Source: Alectoria sarmentosa
Lineage: Eukaryota; Ascomycota; Lecanoromycetes; Lecanorales; Parmeliaceae
Direction: 5' to 3'
Assembly (NCBI GenBank): GCA_009733775.1
Contig: WOGZ01000017.1
Span: 1 to 64,000 of the forward strand
Length of the DNA: 64,000 nt
Part shown: piece after piece, positions 53,013-63,047 of the stretch
Layout: the number at the start of each line of letters is the position of its first letter
How positions within the stretch are numbered: position 1 is the stretch's first letter
Program-made: the position numbers and the translations under genes
The notes under the pieces: generated by a model
Told to the model about the DNA's origin: nothing
The model's input: the letters and a program-made list of their open reading frames with translations, nothing else
Database searches by the model: none

Positions 53013-54533
53013 ATGTCAAAGGAGTTGCAATCAAGCCCCAACCCCAGTATGCCAGAAAACGACGATCTGATCTACGGCTGGGAATCAACAGATTGTGGAC
53101 GGGGTACTAGTGACATCTTGTGGAGCTGTCTCGCCACGATACTTCTCTGTGTCTGGACGGTGATTCATTTGCCAGTTCCTTACTATCGTGGAGACTCACC
53201 GCGTTCTTTGCGACAGAGGGTCGTCCGTAGCGGTATTGGCACAGCCTTGATTAGTGTCATCGCCCCCGAGTTTCTGGCCTATACTGCTGTCGTCGAACTG
53301 ACGCGATCTTGGCAAGGAAGGAAGGAGATAAAGCGTTGGACTCGAAAGAATTGGACTCTAGCCCAGCAATTCTTCCTTGATATGGGAGGTGTATGCCTCG
53401 AGTCACCATCTGGAAGATATATACAGATTGGAATGGAAGACGTCAAAAAAGCCATGGAGTCCTCTCGTAGCGACCGCAAATTAGTCCATTCAGATTGGAT
53501 CTTTGGATTCGAGAAATTGACGACTGATCAGATCGAGGATCGTGCCAAGTCAGATACACTGACCAAGCTCATTGCATGTGGGCAAGCCTTGTGGCTTGTA
53601 ACTCAAGTCGTTTCTCGGCTGTGTCAGCATCAAGCTATAACTTTGCTGGAAGTCAGTACATGCGCCTATGTGTCATGTGCTCTTCTTTCCTATGCAGCCT
53701 GGTGGAAGAAACCTCAGGGTTGTACTTCACCTATCATGATCACATGCTCTGAGGAAGCAATTTCGAAAACTATGAGTAGCCGTTCTGAGAGCTACTATTA
53801 TGAGACAGAGACCTGGAAAGAATTTGTATGGGCTAGTCGCTATTGGCTCCTAGACATGGATGACGACAGTTTGGTAAAAACACTTCTAGTTGGATTATTT
53901 CCTACATTCTTCGGGGCCATTCATGTCGCATCATGGAATATCAGACTTCCTTCAGATGTGGAGCTGTGGTTGTGGAGAGCAAGCTCGATCTATTGTTTGA
54001 CTGCAGGGGTCATACCTGTTGTGCTTTCGATGCTGGATAGATACAAGAATTTGGTGTCCTCGGTTCTAAGATTTTTCGCCCTTTTTATGTACTTCCTTGC
54101 TACCGTCTATGCCATCGTCCGAGTTTTCATGATCGTGGAAGTATTCCTAAGCCTGCGTGCGCTGCCACGTAGTGCTTTTGAATCTGTGCAGTGGTCGAGC
54201 TTCCTCCCTCATATCTACCGCAGCAACGTCAAAAGCGGGCCACACATATTGTCGAAATTCCAGCGCAATATCCACAGAGCTCTCGAATGCCGGTCGATAG
54301 ACAATCCACACGTGCAAGGTGGACATGTGAAGGAAACCATTCACCGAGACGACAACATCAGGGCAAAAACAGACAACTCCTTTGCGCCGCAACGTGGACC
54401 TTTGAGGGGATTCATTCACCGTAAACCACGGGAGCCATGGAGGCTACGATATCTCCATCTGTCTTGGAGTAAAGATTCCCTTGAGGAAATGGGCGATGCA
54501 TTGGTATTGCGGGGGACAATTTCTGTGCGCTAG
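53013..54533 (+). CDS. Fungal multi-pass membrane protein, unknown function
   Basis: Single exon, 506 aa, ATG at 53013. After GWESTDCGRGTSDILWSC come hydrophobic segments: LWSCLATILLCVWTVIH, GTALISVIAPEFLAYTAVVEL, TKLIACGQALWLVTQVV, LEVSTCAYVSCALLSYAAWWKKP, LLVGLFPTFFGAIHVASW, SIYCLTAGVIPVVLSML and ALFMYFLATVYAIVRVFMIVEVFL. The start motif WESTDCGRGTSDIL and the segments ending AWWKKP and FLSLRALP…WSSFLPHI recur in a large family of fungal integral-membrane proteins with no assigned role. Beyond the family's usual end (about residue 410) there is an extra 90-residue basic tail unlike the rest. It sits between the regulator and the ligase and could be a cluster transporter or bystander. Confidence 0.75.
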   Translation: MSKELQSSPNPSMPENDDLIYGWESTDCGRGTSDILWSCLATILLCVWTVIHLPVPYYRGDSPRSLRQRVVRSGIGTALISVIAPEFLAYTAVVELTRSWQGRKEIKRWTRKNWTLAQQFFLDMGGVCLESPSGRYIQIGMEDVKKAMESSRSDRKLVHSDWIFGFEKLTTDQIEDRAKSDTLTKLIACGQALWLVTQVVSRLCQHQAITLLEVSTCAYVSCALLSYAAWWKKPQGCTSPIMITCSEEAISKTMSSRSESYYYETETWKEFVWASRYWLLDMDDDSLVKTLLVGLFPTFFGAIHVASWNIRLPSDVELWLWRASSIYCLTAGVIPVVLSMLDRYKNLVSSVLRFFALFMYFLATVYAIVRVFMIVEVFLSLRALPRSAFESVQWSSFLPHIYRSNVKSGPHILSKFQRNIHRALECRSIDNPHVQGGHVKETIHRDDNIRAKTDNSFAPQRGPLRGFIHRKPREPWRLRYLHLSWSKDSLEEMGDALVLRGTISVR

Positions 54534-54762
54534 ACGGTGGATCGTTGAGGGTGATTAATCACCGTGACGGCAGGATCTGGGATACAAAATCTGTACTCAT
54601 TCGAGAAAATGGGCGATGCAATGGTACGGAATGGATTCTTGTATGACGACTGGCGTTATACATATAACTGCTACGGTCCGAGCGTCTGATTTCAGAAACA
54701 CAAGTCTGACAAACAGTCCCAATCCATCTCCACACCCATACACCACCCCCAACAGTACCAAC

Positions 54763-54799
54763 TCCATCCATTCCATCCATCCATCCATCCATTCATTCC
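54763..54799. repeat. (ATCC)n tetranucleotide repeat
   Basis: About 37 bp of imperfect TCCA/ATCC units. Confidence 0.85.
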
Positions 54800-55183
54800 A
54801 ACCCTAGCCTAGCCTTCCCCATCTCAGCGCCCTTACTCATGCGAGAAGCGTAGGCAAAAAAACCGTAGCAAAAAGTCACTCGCACAAGGTTAAACACCAC
54901 CCCAGCCAAGATATCACGGTCACTTGGATTCATGTATATGAACAAGTCAACTCATTTTGCTGGACACGCACAAAAGCGAGTTCTTCTAAAGGCTAAATGG
55001 CGTATGCGGATGTGAAGGAATTTTGAATTGTTTCCTTTCTTCCTATGCAAGACCTTTGCAATCTTACTATTTCTACGATTCAGGCGCGCTGCCGGAAAGA
55101 GACGTGATGATTAATTGACATGGACGTTTCCGAAGTAAATGTCGTTTTACGCAAGTGCAAAAGAATCCTTCCCATGCACTTGG

Positions 55184-55203
55184 TTTTTTTTTTTTTTTTT
55201 TTT
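55184..55203. repeat. Poly-T run
   Basis: Twenty T residues; possibly a length artefact. Confidence 0.85.
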
Positions 55204-55454
55204 CCATTCTAAAAACCTCTTGACATGAAGAGAGCGAGTCGATTTATTCTGATTGCTGGCTCACAAAAATCTTTGCAAACGAATAGAAAAAAAGAGCTTC
55301 AACCTGTTGGGTGGTGGGTGGGACCTGCAGAACTTGTATTCCCATCCATGCACGACTCTTTGCTAGAATTTCCCTGGCCATTTACATCCCGACGTCGGAG
55401 ATCTTATAGTCAGAACACTTAGATAGATCCCGTGCTACATGATAAAGAGATTTC

Positions 55455-57195
55455 CTATAGCTTCGGCATCAGCGCCTCCTTGCCCAAAACCATCTTCGCC
55501 AGCACATCCCGGCGCACTTTCCCCGTCGCAGTCTTTGGGATCTCTGACACGAAGAAAATCTGCAACTCGTTAGCACTTACCCCTATTCCGATCCAAAAAC
55601 GAAATAAGACCCGTTGAAGAACAAGGACGAAATCACAGTCACCCACCTTCTTCGGCACCTTGAACGCCGCCACCCTCCCCCTGATCCACCTTCTCAACCC
55701 CACCGCATCAATCTTCTCCCCATCAACAACCCTCACCGCAACGGCCACATCCTGGCCATACATCTCATCCTCCATTGCGAACGTCGCTGCCTCCGCCACA
55801 GCCGGGTGCTGCACGATCACATCATCCAGCTCAGCAGGGCTGATTTTCTCTCCGCCTTTATTGATAACCTCTTTAATGCGGCCGGTGAGGAAGAGATAAC
55901 CATCTCCATCACAACGACCGTAGTCGCCAGTGCGGAAGAAGCGGTCAGAGGTGAAAGACGCGGCGTTTGCGGTCTCGTTGTCCAGATACCCGCTCGTAAC
56001 GTTGGGCCCGCGTATGCAGATTTCGCCTTCGGTGTCTGGAGGTAGTGGTCTGCCTTGCGGGTCGAGGATCAGAACTGCGACGCCTGTGGCTGTGCCAACA
56101 CTGCCGGGTTTCCTGAGTACGGGTGGAAGGAGGTTGGAGGTGATTTGGCCGCAAGCTTCAGTCAGCGCGTAATTATCTAGGACAGGCACGCCGAATGCTG
56201 TTTCGAGTTTTTGGTGGAGAGAAGGGGAAAGAGGGCCGGAACCAGAACGGATGAAGCGGAGACGGGGTGGTATGGGCTTGGGGAGGGGAAATTGAAGTAT
56301 TATGGAGTGCGATGTAGGTGTACCAGTGTACCATGTTGCGTTGTAGGCGATAAAGTCGGTCCAAAAAGAAGGGGTGAGGCGGTTGGGAATTATGACGGTG
56401 CCGCCAGAATATAGGGGAGCGAGGGTGGAGGCGAGGAGGCCGTGAATGTGGAAGAGGGGGATTATGAGGACGGTGCGATCATGGGGGGTAAGGTTGTAAG
56501 TCGCGCAGACATTGGCTGAGGGGTTAGTTCCAGGGTTCAGGGTTCAGGTTTAGGAGGGCCTACATACTCACTGAGGCGAGAATGTTTTGATGTGTAAGAG
56601 GAACCTATGATTGTCGTCGTAAGTCATCTACTCCAGGAGCTGGATTTGACATCTTTGTACTGACTGCTTTCGGTCGCCCAGTAGTGCCGCTTGTATGCAA
56701 AATAAGAGCAACATCTTGCTGGGCTGCGGGCTCTGGCATTTTCACAATTGTTAATCTTGATGGTCTTCTATACCTACGATCCAAGACAATCTGGCCATCA
56801 TTCAAACAGCATTCGATGATCGTGACTCCCTTGTCCAACGCAGCTAGTACCGCCGCATGGCGCTCACAGAACGCTCCTTTGGGAACGAATACAATTTCGG
56901 ATTCAAGGTCCTCTAGGTAAAATCCATACTCATCTTGCTTAAGTGCTGGATTGAGAGGTACGGCGACTGCTCGCATGCACGATATTGCGAGGAACAAGGC
57001 GACGAATTCGAAAGAGTTTGGTAGAACGATCGATAGACATGAACCGCTGTTCAAATTAAGGGATGCGAGCTCGCCCTGGAGATATTGAACCTGGTTGTAG
57101 AGGTCGTTATACTTCAGGGGAGTCTTTTGCGGGACTATCACTGCTGGACTGGAGTTTCCTGCAAAGGTGTAGAGAAGATCTTGCAGCGTCTTCAT
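55455..57195 (-). CDS. Adenylate-forming acyl-CoA ligase (Pcs60/4CL-like) with PKL C-terminus
   Basis: Exons 57195-56665, 56604-56568, 56515-55647 and 55559-55455 give 513 aa. ATP-grip motif TSGTTGRPKA is at residues 168-177, followed by VPLTHQNILASV and PLFHIHGLLAS. Later motifs are YALTEACGQ (A5-like), GYLDNETANA…FFRTGDYG (A7), GRIKEVINKGGEKISPAELDD (A8) and PKTATGKVRR with the catalytic Lys (A10). The protein ends ALMPKL: PKL is a working variant of the peroxisomal PTS1 signal. It resembles 4-coumarate:CoA ligase and yeast Pcs60 and should activate a carboxylic acid as AMP ester, passing it to CoA or to a carrier protein. It is head-to-head with the T-C gene, and may charge its carrier domain. 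Intron 3 (55560-55646, 87 bp) has no stop in frame. Confidence 0.9.
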
Positions 57196-57593
57196 CCTTT
57201 TTGATAACAATTAAGAATAGAGAGATGCACGGTTTGATGAAAGGCTGATCAGCAACCTTGAGGAGATACAACATCCAGCTGGTGTATCTGCCTTCTCGGG
57301 ATTGCACTGAAGGTGGACAGTAAGGTAGATGATCGCGTTGGAGGGGGGGAGCGGGAGGGGGTGGGTAAAATTGACTGGATGTGGGGCATTTGTCTTGACC
57401 CTACTGTGGGTTCGCTGAGGATGAGGAAAATTGAGAGCCGAGGTTCAAAGATTCAGATACGAGAAGATCAGGTACATCGTAGAGAGGAAAAGCGCCATTG
57501 TCTCTGAAGATAAGGTAAGCAACCAAAGCACTTGACACTGTCGAGAACTGTACGTAGGGCGCCTGTAGATACAGCCTGTGTTGTCACTGGAGT

Positions 57594-57655
57594 ATTTGCC
57601 GCCTGCGTGCGGACAAGGACCAATCGCTGTGTCCGCTGCACGCAAGGCGGCAAAT
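57594..57655. repeat. GC-rich imperfect palindrome in divergent promoter
   Basis: Arms ATTTGCCGCCTGCGTGC-GGAC (57594-57614) and its near reverse complement with small indels (57631-57655) are separated by 16 bp. It could be a regulatory hairpin, a palindromic operator or a small insertion. Confidence 0.65.
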
Positions 57656-57710
57656 GTTCCAGCCACATCACCCCCCTAATGACAGTGTCACTGTCCCTGT
57701 AGTCAAAATC

Positions 57711-57860
57711 AGATTAATTGATTATGAAATCACATAATCATAAATGATTATGATTTTGAAGATCCATAATCATAAAATTGATTAAAGTGGTTATGATTAT
57801 GATATCTTCAAAATCATAATCACAATCAATTATTAATCAATTATGATTATTTTCTTGACC
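57711..57860. repeat. AT-rich segment with inverted repeats
   Basis: Perfect 18-bp arms GATTATGATTTTGAAGAT (57746-57763) and ATCTTCAAAATCATAATC (57804-57821) flank a 40-bp spacer; TAATCATA and related words recur through the segment. The composition differs sharply from surrounding DNA. Confidence 0.7.
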
Positions 57861-58005
57861 ACAGAGGATCACTGACACAGCAGCCTCCTTCGTGCGATCT
57901 CTTCGACTTCTTGATTCTTCTTAAATTGAATCTGAAATCCCGCCGTTCTCCTTCAATATCTTCAATCACGGCGTGGGGTTGCGCAGAACTGCGACCGTTC
58001 TCACA

Positions 58006-59622
58006 ATGGATGTAATATTGCGGGCTGCTTGGTGCCTCGTCCTAGGTCTGGAAGAGTCGGACATCAGTGATAGTAGCAACTTTTTCACTGAAGGAGGTGA
58101 TTCGGTCACGGCGATGCGATTAATTAGTGCGGCACGGGATAGGAATGTCGCGCTGGACACCGAGACGATATTCAACCACCCAGTACTTGTGGACATGGCG
58201 AACTTGTGTCGTCCCATGGAGCCGGACAAGGACAGTGAAGTGGATCCCAGGCCAGCAGAGCTCGATGGTGGTGTTGTCAAAGCTTGCGCAGAGGCTTGTG
58301 GTGTTCAACGAGACTTGATCGAGGACGTTATTCCCCCCACTGACTTCCAATGCTATCAATTTCATCAGCACATCGCCTCCGGGTCTTTCATGATTCAAAC
58401 AGTGTTCGAGATAAGCGGCGCATTTGATCTGGACCTACTACGCCAGACATGGCAGGTGCTGCATGACAAGAACCAAATCTTGCGCACCAGGCTTGTGAAG
58501 CACAATGATGAGATACTCCAAGTTGTCGTCAATGACACGATTCAATGGGGGGGCGGTTGCGGCTTGGCCGATTACAAGGCCTCTGACATTGACAAGCGTG
58601 TGGGCTCTGGTGATCCTCTTTTCAGATATGCTATCGTGACCGAAGGCGACAGAAGCTTCTTTGTCTGGACCTGCCATCACGCTGGCTTCGATGGCTGGAC
58701 GCGGCGCCTAATCATGGACAAGCTCCAAAAAGGTCACTCAGATCCGACAGAATTGAGGAGCGAGCCGAACGGCCCAACTTTCAGAAGCTTCGTTGAGTGG
58801 AGTGCTTCACAGTCCGACAATAAGAGCAAGGCAGCGGCGTTTTGGAAGCAATACCTGGCCGGATATAGACTTCTTGAAAGTATCCAACCGCCAACCCCGG
58901 ACTACGTAATTCTCAGCTCTTCGCAATTTTCCAGGACGATAGAAATGAAGAAGACAGCAGGCACGAACTCACCTTTTACACTATCCACTATTGGACATGC
59001 CGCGTGGGCAGTGGCAGTAGGAAGCCTTTGGAATGTTGCGGATGTCTTATTTGCGACGGTGAAGATGGGCCGTCAAATGGCAAGGGACAGCGCTCTTGCT
59101 CGAGTTGAGTCAATCATGGGACCTATGATGGCGGTGAGTTCCGTGCGCGTAGGACTACGCAAAGACTTGAGGGTCCGTGACTTTCTGCAACAGATGCAAG
59201 ATCAGCTCATCGCAACGATCCCATTTGAGCATGAGGGTTACTCGGCCTTGATGGACTGCTTCGGGGTGGGAGCCGTCTTGCCGGGAATGATTGACTGGCA
59301 TCCACTTGGAAGCGACATCTTCTCTCGGACTGTGCAACACAGGGCTCCAAACGGCGAAGTAAGCTACCTGAAGCCGCGGATAGAACTATCGGTGAACTTT
59401 ACCTCCAACGTCAGTATGCTTGTGGACATATACGAGCACGAGCATCATTTGAACTTGAGGGTCTCCTATGATGCGAAGATCTGGGAGGAGAAGCTGATAA
59501 TAAAGCTCGTAGACACCTTCAGCGATATCTTCGCCAAGATGCTCTTTTCGAAGGATTCTACAGTGGCTGAGCTTTTGTTAGGCGGAGCTGTGGGGACGAC
59601 AAGATTGAAAGCTCGTTTGTAG
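58006..59622 (+). CDS. Stand-alone NRPS thiolation-condensation (T-C) didomain protein
   Basis: Single exon, 538 aa, first ATG at 58006. A thiolation (PCP) domain opens the protein almost at residue 1 (ILRAAWCLVLGLEESDIS…NFFTEGGDSVTAMRL), with Ser33 as the phosphopantetheine site. A condensation domain follows (about 105-520): HHAGFDG at 224-230 is the HHxxxDG catalytic motif, and later motifs include MGRQMARDS and FTSNVSMLVDIYEHE. There is no adenylation, thioesterase or reductase domain. The carrier must therefore be loaded in trans, and the head-to-head ligase is the obvious candidate. T-C endings also occur in fungal siderophore synthetases, so this could be a broken-off C-terminal piece of a larger NRPS. 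The domain sequences look intact. Confidence 0.88.
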   Translation: MDVILRAAWCLVLGLEESDISDSSNFFTEGGDSVTAMRLISAARDRNVALDTETIFNHPVLVDMANLCRPMEPDKDSEVDPRPAELDGGVVKACAEACGVQRDLIEDVIPPTDFQCYQFHQHIASGSFMIQTVFEISGAFDLDLLRQTWQVLHDKNQILRTRLVKHNDEILQVVVNDTIQWGGGCGLADYKASDIDKRVGSGDPLFRYAIVTEGDRSFFVWTCHHAGFDGWTRRLIMDKLQKGHSDPTELRSEPNGPTFRSFVEWSASQSDNKSKAAAFWKQYLAGYRLLESIQPPTPDYVILSSSQFSRTIEMKKTAGTNSPFTLSTIGHAAWAVAVGSLWNVADVLFATVKMGRQMARDSALARVESIMGPMMAVSSVRVGLRKDLRVRDFLQQMQDQLIATIPFEHEGYSALMDCFGVGAVLPGMIDWHPLGSDIFSRTVQHRAPNGEVSYLKPRIELSVNFTSNVSMLVDIYEHEHHLNLRVSYDAKIWEEKLIIKLVDTFSDIFAKMLFSKDSTVAELLLGGAVGTTRLKARL

Positions 59623-60383
59623 ACAACTAGGACTGGAGAAAGAAGAAATTTCCTCTTTTCAACATGTTCCTATTTCGCGCCTCGATTACCCCTTTGAATG
59701 CGTCAATGCATACAATGAACAGTGTCGAAAGCGTTTCTTGAAGGTGGGGGTGCGTATCCGTCAACAACAGTTTCGTTGGACAAGTCTTGAATGTGAGCTC
59801 AGCCCTACGAGTTGGTGAAAGATCTTCTACGTTACTTAATGCCGAGGCCGAGAATCGTCAGATGTGCGCTAGGAAGGGAGGAAGGATTGAAAACAGCAGA
59901 CGGCGGCGCAACCTTGTTTCCCCGGAGGTGAACGATTAGCTCCAGATTCATTTAGAGTACCTTATGTATTATCCTTGTCATTGATTAATTGACTTCTGAC
60001 AACATCAATGTCAAATTCGCAAGTCTTCGTACGAGTAAAAGAATCAGGAGTGATTCAGATGTGACCCTCTCCCTCTCTCTCCTGCGCCAAGAGGGTTGCA
60101 CTGCGTCTTGGCAACATATCAGCCCTGTCTGATGTAACCCTCCCGTCGGAATCTATCTGTCCGTCGGAGAACGGAAGGATTCAAAGTGATCGACACTCTC
60201 AAAGGATTCGCGGCTGGACTCATTGCTCCAGCTTTGGCGTCTCTCTCTCTCTCTCTACATATGAAACGTCGCTCTTTCAATAAATATGCTCAATTCTCAT
60301 TGAAAGAGACCCCATTCCCCCTCTCTCCTTAGCAATCGCACCCTCTCCTCGACCTCACCGCCTCTCTCACAGCACCGCAAAAC
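59623..60383. other. Intergenic between T-C gene and membrane protein
   Basis: It should hold the T-C gene's 3' UTR and the promoter of the next gene, including a CT tract at about 60240-60256. No gene seen. Confidence 0.5.
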
Positions 60384-61349
60384 ATGTCTCCACCCTCACC
60401 CCCCTCATCCAAAGCCCACAACGGCAGCGACTCCACCACGGCAACCCTGCCTCCACCCAAAGACCCAATCGCCCGCATCTCCCTCGACCTGCGCCAACAC
60501 ATCCCCATCCTCGCCCTCCGAGCCTCCCTCATCCTCTTCACGAGCGGCATCCTCCCCCTCATCGGCTACTTCGCCGTCCACTACACCACCACGCTCAAAA
60601 CGACCTACATCCTCTCCATCTTCACGCCCATCTTCGGCGTCGTGAGCCTCTACTCCTTCTTCCAGCGGACGATCCGCCTGGCCAGGAAATCATCGACGTG
60701 CCGACCGCTGGGGAGCACGAGTGCGTGGACGCTGGATTATTTTGACTGGAACTTCGCATTCGGCTTCGTCGTGGTGTCGGTCGTCATCGCGGTCGGCATC
60801 AGCAGAAATCCGTCCAGTGTCAAGATCACTTCTCTGCCCTTGAGCGTGCTCATGCTGCTCGTATGCGGCCAGTTCATACTACTCATCCCGCTACGAGCCC
60901 TCGGTGTCCGCGCGCCGTTCCGCTTCAGCTCCGTCGCAAGAGGTGAATCAATGAGACCGGCTGTATATGTCATTGGGGAAGATGTTGTTGCCGTGGATGG
61001 GGAGCAGGGAGATGTTTTCCGCGCGCAATGGAATGCGCGTTACGAGTCCAGTGCGCCCTTCCGGACGCTGTTGGCCAGGCTGGATTGGCTGTGGGGTGTC
61101 AGTGGGGTCTTGGTTGCGGGGGCGATCATTGGTGTGATCTTTGGTGTGAAGCAGGATGCAGTGGGGTGGGCTGTGGGTAAGTTGCTCCGCTGTGATGAGA
61201 GGTGATGTTTTGAAGGGCCTTGGGCTAATCAATTCACAGGCTGGTCAGTCCCATGGATCTGGGCTGCCTGGATGATGCTCATCACGATCGAAATGACAAA
61301 GTCTACGTGCAGGCAGGAGAATGAGATGGCTCGGCAAGTGAGCCCTTGA
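60384..61349 (+). CDS. Putative multi-pass membrane protein
   Basis: Exons 60384-61176 and 61240-61349 give 300 aa. A Pro/Ser-rich N-terminus precedes four or five hydrophobic segments: LALRASLILFTSGILPLIGYFAV, TYILSIFTPIFGVVSLYSFF, FAFGFVVVSVVIAVGI, LPLSVLMLLVCGQFILLIPL and SGVLVAGAIIGVIFGV. After the intron the tail runs GWSVPWIWAAWMMLITIEMTKS. I do not recognise the family. The gene uses strikingly C-ending codons in the first 100 codons, typical of highly expressed or recent genes. It sits next to the T-C gene and could serve the same locus, but nothing in its sequence shows it. Confidence 0.7.
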
Positions 61350-61782
61350 ATCCGGGCTCCGAACAAACTTTTACGACGGCGTACGATACACGACATGACT
61401 CTGGAGATATCATCGCCGCGCAGAGCGGCGAGAAGGAAATGACAGGAGGATAGAACAGCAACAGGATACCCAAATCTTTGAATATCGGCATCATGCAACG
61501 TGGCAAGAATTGGAATTTCGAATAGCAACAGGATACCCGAATGTCTGTACAATAGGTGTTTGGCATCATGCAAGGTGCTATGATTAAAATAGATGTGACA
61601 TTCCAAAAGTGTGTAACTTTGACCCACTTTTCACATGCTTCCATCACCACTTTCCCAGACGATCGCGATGGCTACCTGCAACCAATCGCAAAGAGACTCG
61701 GACAAAACCTGTGTAGCTAACTGCTGCAGCCGGTAATTCGCTCTATTTGATACATGACATGACTCGTGATTATATAACAACA
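61350..61782. other. Intergenic between convergent genes
   Basis: Two genes converge here. It contains a duplicated phrase GCAACAGGATACCC (about 61458 and 61526). Nothing else seen. Confidence 0.5.
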
Positions 61783-63047
61783 CTACTTCTCCCCCTCCCC
61801 ACCCAACTCATACGGTTGCTCAGCAATCGTCGGCTGCTGACTCCTGACCCCAGCCCTCACGGGCGTGGTGGGGCTGTCCAACTCGCTCATCAAAGAGTCC
61901 CTCGCGTTCGGACCCGTCTGCCCAGAAACGGTCGACTGGCGATCCGAGCCGTTCACGACCCTCAGAGCTCCTTCTCCCCCCGTGGGTCCCCAGCCTCGAT
62001 ACACGCCCACGATGGGCGTCCCGTCGATCTCGGGCGATGTTTCCGCCGTCTTTGGGGAGCCCATGTCGTTGGCTTTGTACATGTAGTCCATGGAGTTGCG
62101 GTATTCCGTGGTCGGGGCTGATTGGTACTGTTGTCTCTTCTTGCGTCTCCGGAGGAGGAAGAAAGCTAGTGCGATCAGAGCGATCAGGGCGACACCGCCG
62201 GCGACGCCTCCGCCAACTTCGGCGCCGAGATGGCTTGACGAGGATGCGGGAAGAGCGGTTGGTGAGGTGGTTTGCAGTATTGCACTCGTCGCTGTACTGA
62301 GGCCACCACCAGCTGCGGAGGTTATTACGGAGACGATGGAGATGATACTGACGAGATTCGTTGGGGACGGGATTGCAGTATCACTTCCAGCGGTTTTGGT
62401 AAACGATGTCAACGTCAACGCTAATGTCGATGTTGAAAGAGGTGTTGTCGAAGTTGATGTAGATGATGATGTCGACGTAGTTTCACTAGACGTCGTGTCT
62501 AAGTTGCCGGGTTTTCCGATTATGCTAGCTGTAGCTGCTGCAGGGCCAGTAGTACTTATCGAGGCCACAGAAGCCCCCTTGGACAATGAGAAGAAGTCAT
62601 TGGAGTTGGTGCTATCGCAACAGACGTTGGATGCGTTTCGGTTGTGGTCGCAGCACCAATCACCCCCGTGACCTGAACATTGAAGAACAGCCTGGTCTCC
62701 AGCGTCGGTATTGTCTATCAACTGATCAGCGCACACATAGCGACGAACGGTCAAACATGGCAGTGCGAACCATCGGTGCATATCTCCGGGCAGCCCGAGG
62801 ATTGCCACGTCTGATCGGTACATGTGTAACGGCCGTAGTATTGCTCATTCTCGAGATAGCAGAGGCCATTGGACAGACACTGCCAATTGAGCGGACAGCA
62901 GAGACCCTCGACGTCAGCAGAGCAAGGGTAATCTGATGCTGAAATATCGCCGTTGGGATAGTAGCAAGTTTGAGTGAGAACGATGTGGGGCAGTAGGATC
63001 CAGCTAGCGCATACTGCGCCCCACTGGAAAGTCAATGACAGCTTCAT
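61783..63047 (-). CDS. Cys-rich single-pass membrane protein (second of the type)
   Basis: Exons 63047-62771 and 62714-61783 give 402 aa. A signal peptide (MKLSLTFQWGAVCASWILLPHIVLTQ) precedes a Cys-rich ectodomain: CYYPNGD, YPCSADVEGLCCPLNWQC, NGLCYLENEQYYGRYTC, then CSGHGGDWCCDHNRNASNVCC. A Ser/Thr-rich stalk with many TSST runs follows, then one helix (EVGGGVAGGVALIALIALAFFLL) and RRRKKRQQ, and an acidic cytosolic tail. It shares layout and a Cys pattern (C-x-x-G-x-x-W/Y-CC) with the gene at 25511-26515. Likely a cell-surface protein; ligand unknown. The donor at 62770 is GTTCGC, not a strong consensus, so the splice is the weakest point. Confidence 0.75.

Larger units (their letters stand above)
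54534..55454. other. Intergenic between convergent membrane protein and ligase
   Basis: Contains a TCCA/ATCC repeat and a T run listed separately. It should hold both genes' 3' UTRs. No gene seen. Confidence 0.5.
57196..58005. promoter_or_regulatory. Divergent promoter region, ligase and T-C gene
   Basis: The two start codons are 810 bp apart. The region contains a GC-rich imperfect palindrome (57594-57655) and an AT-rich segment with an inverted repeat (57711-57860). Both promoters must lie here. Confidence 0.6.

Noticed and set aside
57970..58005. Start of the T-C protein at GTG 57973
   Set aside because: Fungal nuclear genes use ATG; the ATG at 58006 still keeps the complete carrier domain.
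62090..62671. 193-codon open frame on the plus strand
   Set aside because: Antisense to the Ser/Thr stalk of the Cys-rich membrane protein; its Val/Asp repeats are the complement of low-complexity codons.
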